DNA of 64,000 bases. Origin: Pseudomonadales bacterium (lineage in GTDB: Bacteria > Pseudomonadota > Gammaproteobacteria > Pseudomonadales > Azotimanducaceae). Below, one piece after another: positions 51,426-60,437 of the stretch; the stretch's first letter is position 1, and each line of letters begins with the position of its first letter. The notes under the pieces were generated by a model. It worked only from the letters and a program-made list of their open reading frames with translations, made no database searches and was not told the origin of the DNA. The position numbers and the translations under genes are program-made. The stretch covers positions 56,129-120,128 of the forward strand of contig JACKNX010000013.1 of assembly GCA_024234635.1 (NCBI GenBank). The letters run 5' to 3'.

Positions 51426-51728
51426 GCCGGTCGACTAGCCGGTCGTTTCCGGATGGCGGCGTGTGTTTCACCGCCGCCTGAACGTCACGGCCACCCACCC
51501 GTACCGCTCTCTCGTGAGTCCCGCGTCAAGCCGCCGGCGTGACCGTGCCCGCATGCCGTCCACTTCCCGGCAGAAACCGGAATCCGTACTAGACTCGAAC
51601 CGATGGCGCTGATTTTTTGACGCTCGTCAGAAGGTTTGCATGGCATCAGTCGTGGACAGCCGGCGATGCGAAGCGCTCAAGCGGGAAGCGGCTGATAGCC
51701 GCTCTGGAACGGGTTTTCGGGACAAGTC
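51426..51728. other. fliK-fliL intergenic region
   Basis: A 303-bp gap. GGCGGC-GTG (51455-51463) pairs with CAC-c-GCCGCC (51469-51478) as a hairpin 30 nt after fliK, possibly a terminator without a U-tract. I found no sigma-54 or sigma-28 element and no convincing sigma-70 one; TTGACG at about 51616 lacks a good -10. No gene is evident. Since fliL-flhA would otherwise be cut off, either read-through or an unrecognised promoter must serve them. Confidence 0.5.
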
Positions 51729-52256
51729 ATGGCAGCAAAGAAACAGGATCCCAAGGCGGCCGAGAAGGCCACGGATGACGCTGGCGGCAAAGGTGGCGGC
51801 AAGAAGATGATCATCATTTTCGCTGTTGTGCTGCTGCTGGCGGTTGGCGGCAGCGTCGGGGGCACGCTGTACTTTCTGAGCGGTGAGGAAGCAGCGCCTG
51901 ACGATGAGGCGACGGCCGAGGCCGCGCCGGTCTTCACCGAAGCGCTCTACAACACGCTGCGGCCGGCTTTTGTCGTGAACTACACCATCGCCAACAAGCC
52001 GCGTTATCTGCAGACGGAACTGGCGATCATGTCCCGCAACCCGGCGGTGATCGATGCGGTGACGGCGCACGGACCGCTCATACGCGCACGTCTGCTGCAG
52101 GCACTGTCGGCGCAGAACTTCCTGGATCTGCAGACGCAGTCCGGCAAGGAGGCGTTGCAGGTGGCGCTGCTCGCCGAGGTGAATGCCGTGCTCACGGATC
52201 AGAACATCGCCGGCGAGGCCGAGGGTGTGTTGTTCTCCAGCTTTGTGATGCAGTAA
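51729..52256 (+). CDS. fliL: FliL, stator-associated membrane protein
   Basis: The 175-residue protein has a Lys-rich N-terminus, one membrane helix near residues 28-48 (MIIIFAVVLLLAVGGSVGG), and the periplasmic FliL domain with RPAFVVNYTIANKPRYLQTELAIMSRNP. FliL forms a ring around the stator and supports torque. It overlaps fliM by 1 nt (TAATG). Confidence 0.93.
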   Translation: MAAKKQDPKAAEKATDDAGGKGGGKKMIIIFAVVLLLAVGGSVGGTLYFLSGEEAAPDDEATAEAAPVFTEALYNTLRPAFVVNYTIANKPRYLQTELAIMSRNPAVIDAVTAHGPLIRARLLQALSAQNFLDLQTQSGKEALQVALLAEVNAVLTDQNIAGEAEGVLFSSFVMQ

Positions 52257-53227
52257 TGGCGGACCGTAACGTTCTTTCCGAAGAAGAGATCGATGCACTT
52301 CTTACCGGCGTCGATCGTGGCGACGTGGAAACTGAAGATGATCCGCCGGAGTCGAACGCGGACATCCGCCAGTACGATCTCACCAGCCAGGATCGCATCG
52401 TACGTGGCCGGTTGCCGACGCTCGAACTCATCGGCGAGAAGTTTGCCCGTCAGTTTCGCGTAGACCTGCAGGCGTTGCTGCGTTTCCAGGTCGACGTGGG
52501 GGCGGGCGGCGTGCAGGTACTCAAATTTTCGGAGTACACGCAGTCGTTATTCGTGCCGACCAGCATTGGCCTGGCTCGTATTACGCCGTTCATCGGTGCC
52601 TGCCTGCTGGTGCTCGACGCCAAACTGATTTACCGCCTGGTGGAGCGCCTGTTCGGCGGCGCCGCGCAGATCGTCGATATCGACGGGCGGGACTTCACGC
52701 CTACCGAGCGCCGGGTCATCGATCGCCTCCACGACCTGTTGGGACGGGTGTATCGCCAGGCCTGGACGGACGTGCTGGACATCAACGTGGAGGTCGTTGG
52801 TCGCGAGATCAATCCCAACCTGCTGAACCAGTTCAATGCCGATGACGTACTCATGGTGTCCACCTTCCGATTGTCCATGGAAGAAGGCAGCGGCGAGCTG
52901 CATATCGCCATCCCGTACGCCGCGCTGGAGCCGTTCAAGAGCATTCTCGACAGCCGCGCGCGGATCGACGGGGAGGAGATCGACAACGAATGGAGTCACC
53001 AGCTGGAGTACCGGCTGCTGGATACCGCGGTTCCCGTCAACTGCGAGATTGCCAGTCGCCAGCTGCGCCTGCGGGACCTGCTCGGCATGCAGGTCGGCGA
53101 TGTCATCGAACTCGACAAGCCGGAACTGCATGAGGTGCAGGTGGGTACACGCTCCATTTTCTACGGACGACTGGGTGAGTCACGCGGCAAGCTGGCGCTG
53201 GAATATCTCGAAGACATACCTCGCTGA
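52256..53227 (+). CDS. fliM: FliM, C-ring switch protein
   Basis: The 323-residue switch protein has an N-terminal LSEEEIDALLTGV segment that is the CheY-binding peptide region, the middle domain with FVPTSIGLARITPFIGACLLVLDAKLIYRLVERLFGG, and a C-terminal SpoA domain. The N-terminal peptide is intact, which implies that CheY input is still used even though che genes are not in this cluster. Confidence 0.96.
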   Translation: MADRNVLSEEEIDALLTGVDRGDVETEDDPPESNADIRQYDLTSQDRIVRGRLPTLELIGEKFARQFRVDLQALLRFQVDVGAGGVQVLKFSEYTQSLFVPTSIGLARITPFIGACLLVLDAKLIYRLVERLFGGAAQIVDIDGRDFTPTERRVIDRLHDLLGRVYRQAWTDVLDINVEVVGREINPNLLNQFNADDVLMVSTFRLSMEEGSGELHIAIPYAALEPFKSILDSRARIDGEEIDNEWSHQLEYRLLDTAVPVNCEIASRQLRLRDLLGMQVGDVIELDKPELHEVQVGTRSIFYGRLGESRGKLALEYLEDIPR

Positions 53228-53274
53228 GACGGTGCTGATCCAGCAGAGGCGAAGCCAAGAACAGGGGAACGCAG

Positions 53275-53598
53275 ATGGCGGAAGAAACGGTAAAAAGCGG
53301 AACGGAAGAGAGCCCGATGGCGCGTGAAGCGTCCCGGCCGCAGAACCTCGATGTGGTGCTGGACATACCGGTGCGGTTGTCGATGGAGGTAGGCAATACC
53401 AGCATCAGCATCCGCAAGCTGCTCAAGCTCAACAAGGGCTCCATCGTGGAGCTGTCGCGCTCAGCGGGTGAGCCGCTGGATGTGATGGTGAACGGTACCC
53501 TGGTGGCGCGCGGCGAGGTCGTGCTGGTGAATGACAAGTTCGGTGTGCGGCTGCTCGACGTCATGAGCCCCGAGCAGAGGTTGCAGAGTCTCAACTGA
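53275..53598 (+). CDS. fliN: FliN, C-ring switch protein
   Basis: The 107-residue SpoA-domain protein has [69 protein letters not shown], the highly conserved FliN core. A ribosome binding site AGGGGAA is upstream. FliN forms the lower C-ring with FliM and binds FliH. Confidence 0.96.
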   Translation: MAEETVKSGTEESPMAREASRPQNLDVVLDIPVRLSMEVGNTSISIRKLLKLNKGSIVELSRSAGEPLDVMVNGTLVARGEVVLVNDKFGVRLLDVMSPEQRLQSLN

Positions 53599-53600
53599 TC

Positions 53601-53912
53601 ATGCACGCCGACTATTTCCAGATTGCGCTTGCACTGCTGTTCATCGTGGCGCTCATCGTCGGACTCGGATTCGTTACCCGCCGCATGACCGGATTTCGGC
53701 CAGGGGAGGGAAACGGTATTGCGGTGGTCGCGACGCGCTATCTGGGACCGAAGGAAAAACTCCTGCTGGTGGAAGTGGACGGTACGCGGGTACTGATAGG
53801 TGTCGGCGCCCAGCACATGACGCCGCTGGCCCGCCTGCGGAGTCGTGCGGCGCCGTTCGCAAAACAACTGGACATGGCGCTCGACGCAGCAAGCGCGGAG
53901 GAAACGCCTTGA
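53601..53912 (+). CDS. fliO: FliO, export gate assembly protein
   Basis: The 103-residue protein has an N-terminal membrane helix ([20 protein letters not shown]) and a small cytosolic domain with [27 protein letters not shown], typical of FliO. It helps FliP to assemble. It begins 2 bp after fliN, and its stop overlaps the fliP TTG start. Confidence 0.9.
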   Translation: MHADYFQIALALLFIVALIVGLGFVTRRMTGFRPGEGNGIAVVATRYLGPKEKLLLVEVDGTRVLIGVGAQHMTPLARLRSRAAPFAKQLDMALDAASAEETP

Positions 53913-54673
53913 ATAACACGCTGTCGCGACTCGTGGTGCTTACCGGGCTGCTGTTGCCCGGCGCCGTGTGGGCGCTGCCGGAGATACCTGCCGTCACCGT
54001 CACCCAGAACGCGGGTGAGCAGAGTTACGGCGTGAGTCTGCAGATCCTGGCGGTGATGACGGCGCTGACGCTGTTGCCGTCCGCGGTGATCATGCTCACG
54101 TCCTTTACCCGCATCATCGTCGTGTTCGCAATCCTGCGGCAGGCCATTGGCATGCAGTCCACGCCATCGAACCAGATCCTGGTCGGGCTGGCGCTGTTTC
54201 TGTCGATATTCGTGATGAGCCCGGTACTGCGGGAGATCGACACGCGGGCGCTGGAGCCGTATCTGGCGGAAACGATGGCCCCGGAAGCGGCGCTCGCGGA
54301 AGCGTCGGTGCCGGTGAAACGGTTCATGCTGACACAGACGCGCGAAGACGACCTCGACCTGTTTCTCGGCCTGGCCGGCAAGGAAGTGGACGGGGGCGAC
54401 GACGAGTCGCTGCTCGCAAACGTCGACTTTTTCGTGCTCGTGCCGGCGTTCATGACCAGCGAACTGAAAACGGCCTTTCAGATCGGTTTCGTGCTGTTCA
54501 TTCCGTTCCTGGTGATCGACATGGTGGTGGCCAGCGTTCTCATGTCCATGGGCATGATGATGTTGTCACCGCTCATCATTTCGCTGCCGTTCAAGCTCAT
54601 GCTGTTCGTACTGGTGGATGGCTGGGTGCTCATCATGGGGACGCTGGCGTCCAGCTTCGGAGTTTTCGCATGA
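53909..54673 (+). CDS. fliP: FliP, export gate protein
   Basis: The 254-residue protein has a cleavable signal sequence ([15 protein letters not shown]), then the FliP signature [44 protein letters not shown], and [30 protein letters not shown]. FliP forms the export pore with FliQ and FliR. The start is a TTG with GGAGG 6 nt upstream, overlapping the fliO stop by 3 nt. Confidence 0.95.
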   Translation: MNNTLSRLVVLTGLLLPGAVWALPEIPAVTVTQNAGEQSYGVSLQILAVMTALTLLPSAVIMLTSFTRIIVVFAILRQAIGMQSTPSNQILVGLALFLSIFVMSPVLREIDTRALEPYLAETMAPEAALAEASVPVKRFMLTQTREDDLDLFLGLAGKEVDGGDDESLLANVDFFVLVPAFMTSELKTAFQIGFVLFIPFLVIDMVVASVLMSMGMMMLSPLIISLPFKLMLFVLVDGWVLIMGTLASSFGVFA

Positions 54674-54939
54674 CCTCCGCCGAGGCCCTTTCCCTGTTTG
54701 GCGACGGCCTGTTCCTGGTGGTCATCCTGGTGTCATCCGTGGTGCTGCCGAGCCTCGTGGTGGGCCTGATCGTCTCCATCTTCCAGGCGGCGACCCAGAT
54801 CAACGAACAGACCTTGTCGTTTCTGCCGCGTCTGCTGGCCACCCTGATCACGCTCATGGTGGCCGGGCCGTGGATGGTGGGTACCATCACGGAGTTCACG
54901 CACAGCCTGTTCGACCGTATTCCGGGGCTGATCGGCTGA
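54670..54939 (+). CDS. fliQ: FliQ, export gate protein
   Basis: The 89-residue protein has two membrane helices and the conserved [38 protein letters not shown]. It is part of the FliPQR pore. The start overlaps the fliP stop by 4 nt. Confidence 0.96.
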   Translation: MTSAEALSLFGDGLFLVVILVSSVVLPSLVVGLIVSIFQAATQINEQTLSFLPRLLATLITLMVAGPWMVGTITEFTHSLFDRIPGLIG

Positions 54940-54940
54940 C

Positions 54941-55714
54941 ATGCTGCTGCCTGTCGATGACATAGTCGCCTGGTTCCAGGCCGTGGTCTGGACCCTGCTG
55001 CGCATCGGAGCATTTCTGATGGTGGTGCCGATCTTCGGCAACCAGCTCGTACCGAAACGTATCCGGCTTGCGATGGCCTGGGTCATGTCCGTGGCACTCG
55101 CACCAATGCTCCAGGCGCCGCCACCAGCTCAGGACGTCGAGATGGGAATGCTGGTGAATGCCGCCATGCAACTGCTGGCGGGGGTGGCGCTCGGTTTCGC
55201 CACCCAGCTGTTCTTCCAGATATTTGTCATTGCCGGCCAGTTCATTGCCATGCAGATGGGCCTGGGTTTTGCAGCGATGGTGGATCCCGGCAATGGCGTG
55301 CAGGTCACGGTGTGGTCGCAGTTTTTCCTGATGCTGGTGACGCTGCTGTTCGTCAGCATGAATGGCCACCTGGTGCTGTTCAAAGTCCTGATCGAGGGGT
55401 TTCGCATCTATCCGCTTGGCATCAGCCTGGCGCCACAGGAACTGGCGGGTGCCGTTGTTCGCCTCGGCGGCTGGATGTTCATGGGCGGCGTGATGATCGC
55501 CATGCCCGCGGTCATCGCGCTGCTGGTCGTGAACATTGCCTTTGGTGTCATGAGCCGTGCAGCGCCTCAGCTCAATGTCTTCTCGCTCGGTTTTCCTTTT
55601 TCGCTGCTGTTCGGCCTGATATTTGTCTTCCTGATGCTCTCGGGCTGGTTGCCGCAGTTCGACAAGCTGGCGCGCGAACTCTTCCTCATCGTCGGCGACT
55701 GGACGGGAGGCTAG
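54941..55714 (+). CDS. fliR: FliR, export gate protein
   Basis: The 257-residue protein has about six membrane helices and the FliR signatures RIGAFLMVVPIFGNQLVPKRIRLAMA and FIAMQMGLGFAAMVDPGNG, then APQLNVFSLGFPFSLLFGL. It completes the FliPQR export core. It starts 1 bp after fliQ, with flhB 1 bp after it. Confidence 0.95.
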   Translation: MLLPVDDIVAWFQAVVWTLLRIGAFLMVVPIFGNQLVPKRIRLAMAWVMSVALAPMLQAPPPAQDVEMGMLVNAAMQLLAGVALGFATQLFFQIFVIAGQFIAMQMGLGFAAMVDPGNGVQVTVWSQFFLMLVTLLFVSMNGHLVLFKVLIEGFRIYPLGISLAPQELAGAVVRLGGWMFMGGVMIAMPAVIALLVVNIAFGVMSRAAPQLNVFSLGFPFSLLFGLIFVFLMLSGWLPQFDKLARELFLIVGDWTGG

Positions 55715-55715
55715 G

Positions 55716-56870
55716 GTGGCGGAGCAGGATGACAGCCAGGAACGCAGCGAAGAGCCCTCCTCGCGCAAGAAGGACAAGGCGCGCGAGGAAGGCCAGGCGA
55801 TCCGTTCGCGGGAGCTCAATACCATGGCGCTGGCGGTTACCGGAGCGCTGGGTGTTTGGCTGCTGGCGCCTGGTGACGCACGCATCGTGGAGGAGATGGC
55901 GCGCACGCTGTTCGAGCGCGCGGCCGACCCCGGGATGACGGTGGCCACGGCGCTGCAGATCGGCCTGGAAGCGCTCCTGTGGGCGGTACTGCCCTTTCTG
56001 CTTCTCATGAGTCTCACCGGCATTGTGTCGTCGCTGTCGCTGGGCGGACTGGTGTTTTCCACCCAGGTGCTGGCGTTCAAGGGCGAGCGGCTCAGTCCGC
56101 TGGCGGGCTTCAAGCGCATTTTCTCGGCACAGGCATTCATGGAGATGGCGAAGTCACTCGCCAAGTTCCTGCTGATCACCTCGGTGGCGATGGGCGTCAT
56201 CTGGACGCTGCTCGACCGGCTGCTGGGCCTGAGCGTGCTGTCGGTGGAATCGGCCCTGAGCCAGGGGGCCGCCATCGTCGGCCTGGCGCTTCTGATCATG
56301 GGGCTGGCATTCATCGTCATCGCGGCCATCGATGTGCCGTACCAGATTCACACGTTCAACAAGCGGCTGCGCATGACCAAACAGGAAGTGCGCGACGAGA
56401 TGAAGGACCTGGAAGGCAAGCCCGAGGTGAAATCCCGCATTCGTCAGGTGCAGCAGGAAATTGCCCGCCGCCGCATGCTTGCCGATGTACCGGATGCCGA
56501 TGTGGTGATTACCAACCCCGAACACTTTTCGGTGGCCGTGCGTTATGACTCGGCCGCCATGGGGGCGCCGGTCGTGCTGGCCAAAGGGGTGGATGAGATG
56601 GCCATGCGCATCCGGGATGTCGCGCGCACAAGTCGTGTTGTCATGGTGCAGTCACCACCGCTGGCCCGTGCACTGTTCTATACCGTGAAGGTTGGCGGCG
56701 AAGTGCCGCAGGGGCTCTACGTTGCGGTCGCGCAGGTACTGGCCTACGTCTATCAGTTGCGCTCATACCGTTCCGGTCAGGCGCCTGACGTCCCCGTCTA
56801 TCGGGAGACGCCGCTGCCGGAGGAATTCAGGACACCGCCGGGCAGCCCCGCGGAAGGTGAGGAAGCATGA
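55716..56870 (+). CDS. flhB: FlhB, export specificity switch protein
   Basis: The 384-residue inner-membrane protein has a cytosolic N-terminus (QERSEEPSSRKKDKAREEGQ), four membrane helices and the autocleavage site DVVITNPEHFSVAVRYD (N-P-x-H, near residue 269). Cleavage lets FliK switch export from hook to filament proteins. The C-terminus is Pro/Glu rich. It starts with GTG, and its stop overlaps flhA by 4 nt. Confidence 0.96.
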   Translation: MAEQDDSQERSEEPSSRKKDKAREEGQAIRSRELNTMALAVTGALGVWLLAPGDARIVEEMARTLFERAADPGMTVATALQIGLEALLWAVLPFLLLMSLTGIVSSLSLGGLVFSTQVLAFKGERLSPLAGFKRIFSAQAFMEMAKSLAKFLLITSVAMGVIWTLLDRLLGLSVLSVESALSQGAAIVGLALLIMGLAFIVIAAIDVPYQIHTFNKRLRMTKQEVRDEMKDLEGKPEVKSRIRQVQQEIARRRMLADVPDADVVITNPEHFSVAVRYDSAAMGAPVVLAKGVDEMAMRIRDVARTSRVVMVQSPPLARALFYTVKVGGEVPQGLYVAVAQVLAYVYQLRSYRSGQAPDVPVYRETPLPEEFRTPPGSPAEGEEA

Positions 56871-58933
56871 TCGCGCGTCTGCAGAACATTGGTCTCGGCA
56901 TCCCGGTCCTCCTGCTCCTGTTGCTGGCGCTGATGACCATCCAGGTGCCCACGTTGCTCCTGGACGTGGCCTTCACCTTCAATATCGCGTTGTCCATTGT
57001 CGTGCTGCTGGCAAGCGTCTATGCGCTGCAACCGCTTCAGTTCGCTGCCTTCCCGACGGTGCTGCTGGTCGCCACGCTGATGCGTCTGGCGCTGAACGTT
57101 GCGTCCACGCGTGTCGTGCTGCTGGAAGGGCATGAGGGCGGTGCCGCCGCCGGACAGGTCATCGAGGCCTTCGGCGAGGTGCTGGTCGGCGGCAACTACG
57201 TGGTCGGTCTGGTTGTGTTCGTGGTGCTGGTGATCATCAATTTTGTGGTGGTCACGAAAGGTGCCGGCCGGATTTCTGAAGTCAGCGCGCGGTTTACCCT
57301 GGATGCCATGCCAGGCAAGCAGATGGCCATCGATGCGGATCTGAACGCCGGCATCATCGATCAGGTGAAGGCGAAGCAGCGTCGTGAGGAAGTGTCCCGC
57401 GAGGCTGACTTCTACGGCGCCATGGACGGCGCCAGCAAATTTGTGCGGGGCGATGCCGTCGCCGGCATCCTGATCATGCTCATCAACGTCGTCGGCGGGC
57501 TTGTCATCGGCGTGGCGCAGCACGATCTCAGCTTCAGCGATGCGTTGCAGAAATACACGCTGCTGGCCATCGGCGATGGACTCGTTGCCCAGTTGCCATC
57601 GCTGCTGCTTTCCACCGCGGCGGCGGTGATCGTGACGCGCGTCAGCAGCGAGCACGACATGAGCGCGCAGATCATGAAAGAGATGTTCGACGATCCGCGC
57701 TCGCTCGGCGTCACCGCCGCGGTGCTGTTTGTGCTCGGTATCGTGCCCGGAATGCCCCACGCGGTGTTCATTATCCTGGCCGCCATCGCGGGTGGCAGCG
57801 CCTGGCTCATCGCACGCCGAACCGCAGCCAGGGCGGGCGGCGACGACGATGACCTGCCTGCGCCTGCACCGCCACCGGAGGGCACTGTGGATGTCGGCTG
57901 GGAGGACGTCTCGCCGGTGGATGTTCTTGGCCTGGAAGTGGGCTACAAGCTGATTCCACTGGTCGATCGCAGTCAGGACGGCGAACTGCTCAAGCGGATC
58001 AAGGGTGTGCGAAAAAAGCTGTCGCAGGAGTTCGGCTTTCTCGTGCCATCGGTGCACATCCGCGACAACCTGGAACTGGTGCCCAATGGCTACCGCATTT
58101 CGCTTCTGGGTGTCACCCTCGGCGAAGCCCAGATCATGGTCGATCGCTGGATGGCGATCGATCCCGGTGAGGTGTTCGGCTCGCTGGAGGGCATACCCAC
58201 CAAAGATCCCGCATTTGGCCTGTCTGCACTCTGGATCGAAGCCTCGCAACGCGAAGCGGCGCAGTCGCTCGGCTACACGGTGGTGGATGCCAGCACCGTG
58301 GTGGCTACCCACCTGAACCAGGTCATGCAGGACCACGCCTCGGAACTCCTGGGACACGACGAGGTACAGAAACTCGTTGATCTGCTGGCCGAGATTTCAC
58401 CGAAGCTCGCCGAACAGCTGGTGCCCGGCGCCGTGTCACTCTCCGGTCTGCTCAAGATCCTGCAGTCGCTGCTCGCGGAGAAGATTCCAATACGTGACCT
58501 GCGCACGATCGCCGAGGCGCTCACCGAGGCTTCCGCAGTGAGCAAGGATCCTGCTTTCCTCCTGCAGGCCGTACGCGCGTCACTGGGACGCATGATCGTG
58601 CAGAACATTTATGGCGGCGAACCGACCCTGGACGTCATCACGCTGGACGCTGAACTCGAACAGTTGCTCGACCAGGCGCGCCGACAGGGCAGCGATGCGG
58701 CCCCGGTTCTGGAGCCGGGGCTGGCGGAACGCCTGTCGAACTCGCTGATCGCCGCCGCGGACCGGCAGGAGATTGCCGGCAAGCCGGCGGTGGTGCTGGT
58801 GTCCAGCGCGCTGCGGGCCATGCTGGCCCGGTTCGTGAAATTGTCACGCCGCGTGATTCACGTGCTGGCTTTCGAGGAAATACCGGACAACAAGCAGATC
58901 ACCGTGGTGGCGACCATCGGCCGTTCCGGCTGA
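56867..58933 (+). CDS. flhA: FlhA, export gate nonameric protein
   Basis: The 688-residue protein has eight membrane helices in the first 330 residues, the FHIPEP-type conserved cytoplasmic loop (KGAGRISEVSARFTLDAMPGKQMAIDADLNAG) and a C-terminal cytosolic domain that binds chaperone-substrate complexes. Length is normal. It overlaps flhB by 4 nt. Confidence 0.97.
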   Translation: MIARLQNIGLGIPVLLLLLLALMTIQVPTLLLDVAFTFNIALSIVVLLASVYALQPLQFAAFPTVLLVATLMRLALNVASTRVVLLEGHEGGAAAGQVIEAFGEVLVGGNYVVGLVVFVVLVIINFVVVTKGAGRISEVSARFTLDAMPGKQMAIDADLNAGIIDQVKAKQRREEVSREADFYGAMDGASKFVRGDAVAGILIMLINVVGGLVIGVAQHDLSFSDALQKYTLLAIGDGLVAQLPSLLLSTAAAVIVTRVSSEHDMSAQIMKEMFDDPRSLGVTAAVLFVLGIVPGMPHAVFIILAAIAGGSAWLIARRTAARAGGDDDDLPAPAPPPEGTVDVGWEDVSPVDVLGLEVGYKLIPLVDRSQDGELLKRIKGVRKKLSQEFGFLVPSVHIRDNLELVPNGYRISLLGVTLGEAQIMVDRWMAIDPGEVFGSLEGIPTKDPAFGLSALWIEASQREAAQSLGYTVVDASTVVATHLNQVMQDHASELLGHDEVQKLVDLLAEISPKLAEQLVPGAVSLSGLLKILQSLLAEKIPIRDLRTIAEALTEASAVSKDPAFLLQAVRASLGRMIVQNIYGGEPTLDVITLDAELEQLLDQARRQGSDAAPVLEPGLAERLSNSLIAAADRQEIAGKPAVVLVSSALRAMLARFVKLSRRVIHVLAFEEIPDNKQITVVATIGRSG

Positions 58934-58978
58934 CGGTGAGACGCCAGGTGGCGCAGGTGGAGACAGGGAGACGGATCG

Positions 58979-60028
58979 ATGTTGAACAGTGGTTTGCGAC
59001 AGGAACGGGCGTCTGCGGACGGGCGGGGCATCCGGGAGTTCACCGGGTCAAGCATGCCGAACATCCTGGCCCAGATTCGGAGCGCGTTCGGCAAGGACGC
59101 CATCATTCTCGACAAGCAGCGCGTCAACGGCCGACTGGTGGTGATGGCTTGTGGTGAACAGGATCTGGCCATGGATGCTCAGGGGATGGAACTGGTCCTC
59201 GGGCCGGTGCCCGAAGCCGGGCGTGACAGTGTTCCGCTTCGAACGTCCCAAGTACGGGACTCCACGCGGGGAGGGAGGGCGAGTTCGCTGAGCCAGCCCG
59301 GTGCCGCCGCGGCGATCCTCGAGCAACTCGGTTTCGGCACGGCGCTGATCCAGGTGGTTCAGCGTGGGGATGCGTCGTTGAGCCTCGGACAACGTCTGGC
59401 GGAGGCGCTGCTGCCGCCATTGACCGCCGACGACGAGGCCGGGATTCGCGCCTGGCGGTTCAGCGGTCTGGCCGGGCACGGCAAGACCACCATGATCGCG
59501 CGTCTCATCGCGGACGCGGCGGCGCGCGGTTCCGCCGGCGAACTGCGCGTGGTCAGTACCGACGCCGCCCGGCTCGGGGCCACCTGGCGCCTGGAGAAGC
59601 TGGCGGAACTGGCGGGCGTGCCCTTTCGACAGGCCAGCGAGCGGACGCTCGATGGCCTGGTGCGCGAAGCCACGGGACGGGTGCTCATCGATACGGACGG
59701 CAGCACGGCCGGTGCACGTATCCGGTCGCGCGCCGCTGCCAGCGGACCTCGCATCGCAGACGTTGTGGTGGTGTCGGCGGCTGCCTCGGCGGGTGTGGTG
59801 CGACGGGTGCTGGACGACGCGCCCGCGGGTGCGCGTATTGCGCTGACGCAACTGGATCTGACCGATCAGCCGGGCGAAAGCCTGACGGCCATCTGGCGCG
59901 AAATTCGCAACGGCAAGCGCCTGCGGTGGTTTGCCTATGGCCAGGATCTGGATGGATCCCATCAGCCGGCGAACGTCAGCAATCTGGCGCAGTGGCTGGA
60001 TACGGCAATTGCGGCGGCGGCGAATTGA
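58979..60028 (+). CDS. flhF: FlhF-like SRP-type GTPase with altered motifs
   Basis: The 349-residue protein is shorter than typical FlhF (about 380-450). The N-terminal SMPNILAQIRSAFGKDAIIL matches the FlhF start domain, and Walker A is intact (GLAGHGKTT, near residue 165). However, the second GTPase motif reads DAARLGATWRLEKL, where relatives have DTYRxGAxEQL; G3 is DTDG instead of DTAG; and G4 is TQLD instead of TKLD. FlhF places the first flagellar components at the pole. I infer low or altered GTP hydrolysis. GGGAG lies 8 nt before the ATG. FlhG follows after a 409-bp gap. Confidence 0.87.
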   Translation: MLNSGLRQERASADGRGIREFTGSSMPNILAQIRSAFGKDAIILDKQRVNGRLVVMACGEQDLAMDAQGMELVLGPVPEAGRDSVPLRTSQVRDSTRGGRASSLSQPGAAAAILEQLGFGTALIQVVQRGDASLSLGQRLAEALLPPLTADDEAGIRAWRFSGLAGHGKTTMIARLIADAAARGSAGELRVVSTDAARLGATWRLEKLAELAGVPFRQASERTLDGLVREATGRVLIDTDGSTAGARIRSRAAASGPRIADVVVVSAAASAGVVRRVLDDAPAGARIALTQLDLTDQPGESLTAIWREIRNGKRLRWFAYGQDLDGSHQPANVSNLAQWLDTAIAAAAN

Positions 60029-60437
60029 CCACCCGCCAACCCGTACTAACGTTCTATCAGGCTGCTGAAAAAGCAGCCTGGTATGCCAGCCAGGGATGGC
60101 TGGCCCGAAAATGCAGCGGAAACCGCTGCATTGGCGCGAGTCGGCGAAGCCGACGACTGGTGAAACAAGTCCAGGATGGACGTTTCAGCATCCTCTCATG
60201 GAACGAAGTTCCATGCGTGACAGCGCTGGCAATCGCAACTTGGCCAGCTGTCAGGCCGGCAATTGCTGAAACCAGTCCGGGAGCGGCGGTTTCAGCAGCC
60301 AGTCAGGGCCGGGTCACCGGAAACGGATGATCGTGGCCACGACGGTTGAGCGCGGCCGGGGAGCGAGGTACGCAGGGAGCCCGGAGTAGGTTGTGGCATC
60401 GGCCATGGCCGGTTTGTGAGCAACGAAAGGAGCGGAA
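60029..60437. other. flhF-flhG intergenic region
   Basis: A 409-bp gap in a place where flhF and flhG usually lie close together. Most of it is hairpin-chain element copy B, listed separately. The rest (60306-60437) is GC-rich with a GGAG ribosome binding site at the flhG start but no clear promoter. Confidence 0.55.
60058..60300. mobile_element. Hairpin-chain element, copy B (both modules)
   Basis: About 243 bp of consecutive perfect stems: CAGGCTGCT/AGCAGCCTG with GAAAA loop (60058-60080), GCCAGCCA-GGGA-TGGCTGGC (60085-60104), ATGCAGCGG-AAA-CCGCTGCAT (60111-60131), GTCGGC-GAA-GCCGAC (60140-60154), CATGGAAC-GAA-GTTCCATG (60197-60215) and GCTGAAACC/GGTTTCAGC with a 14-nt loop (60265-60296). 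The first 130 bp match copy A, the rest overlaps copy C. It has no coding capacity and no TTAA termini. It separates flhF from flhG, perhaps shaping their relative expression by mRNA processing or termination. Confidence 0.8.

Noticed and set aside
60058..60300. tRNA or small-RNA gene cluster
   Set aside because: Successive hairpins lack any cloverleaf, CCA end or anticodon arm; the sequence recurs as a repeat family.
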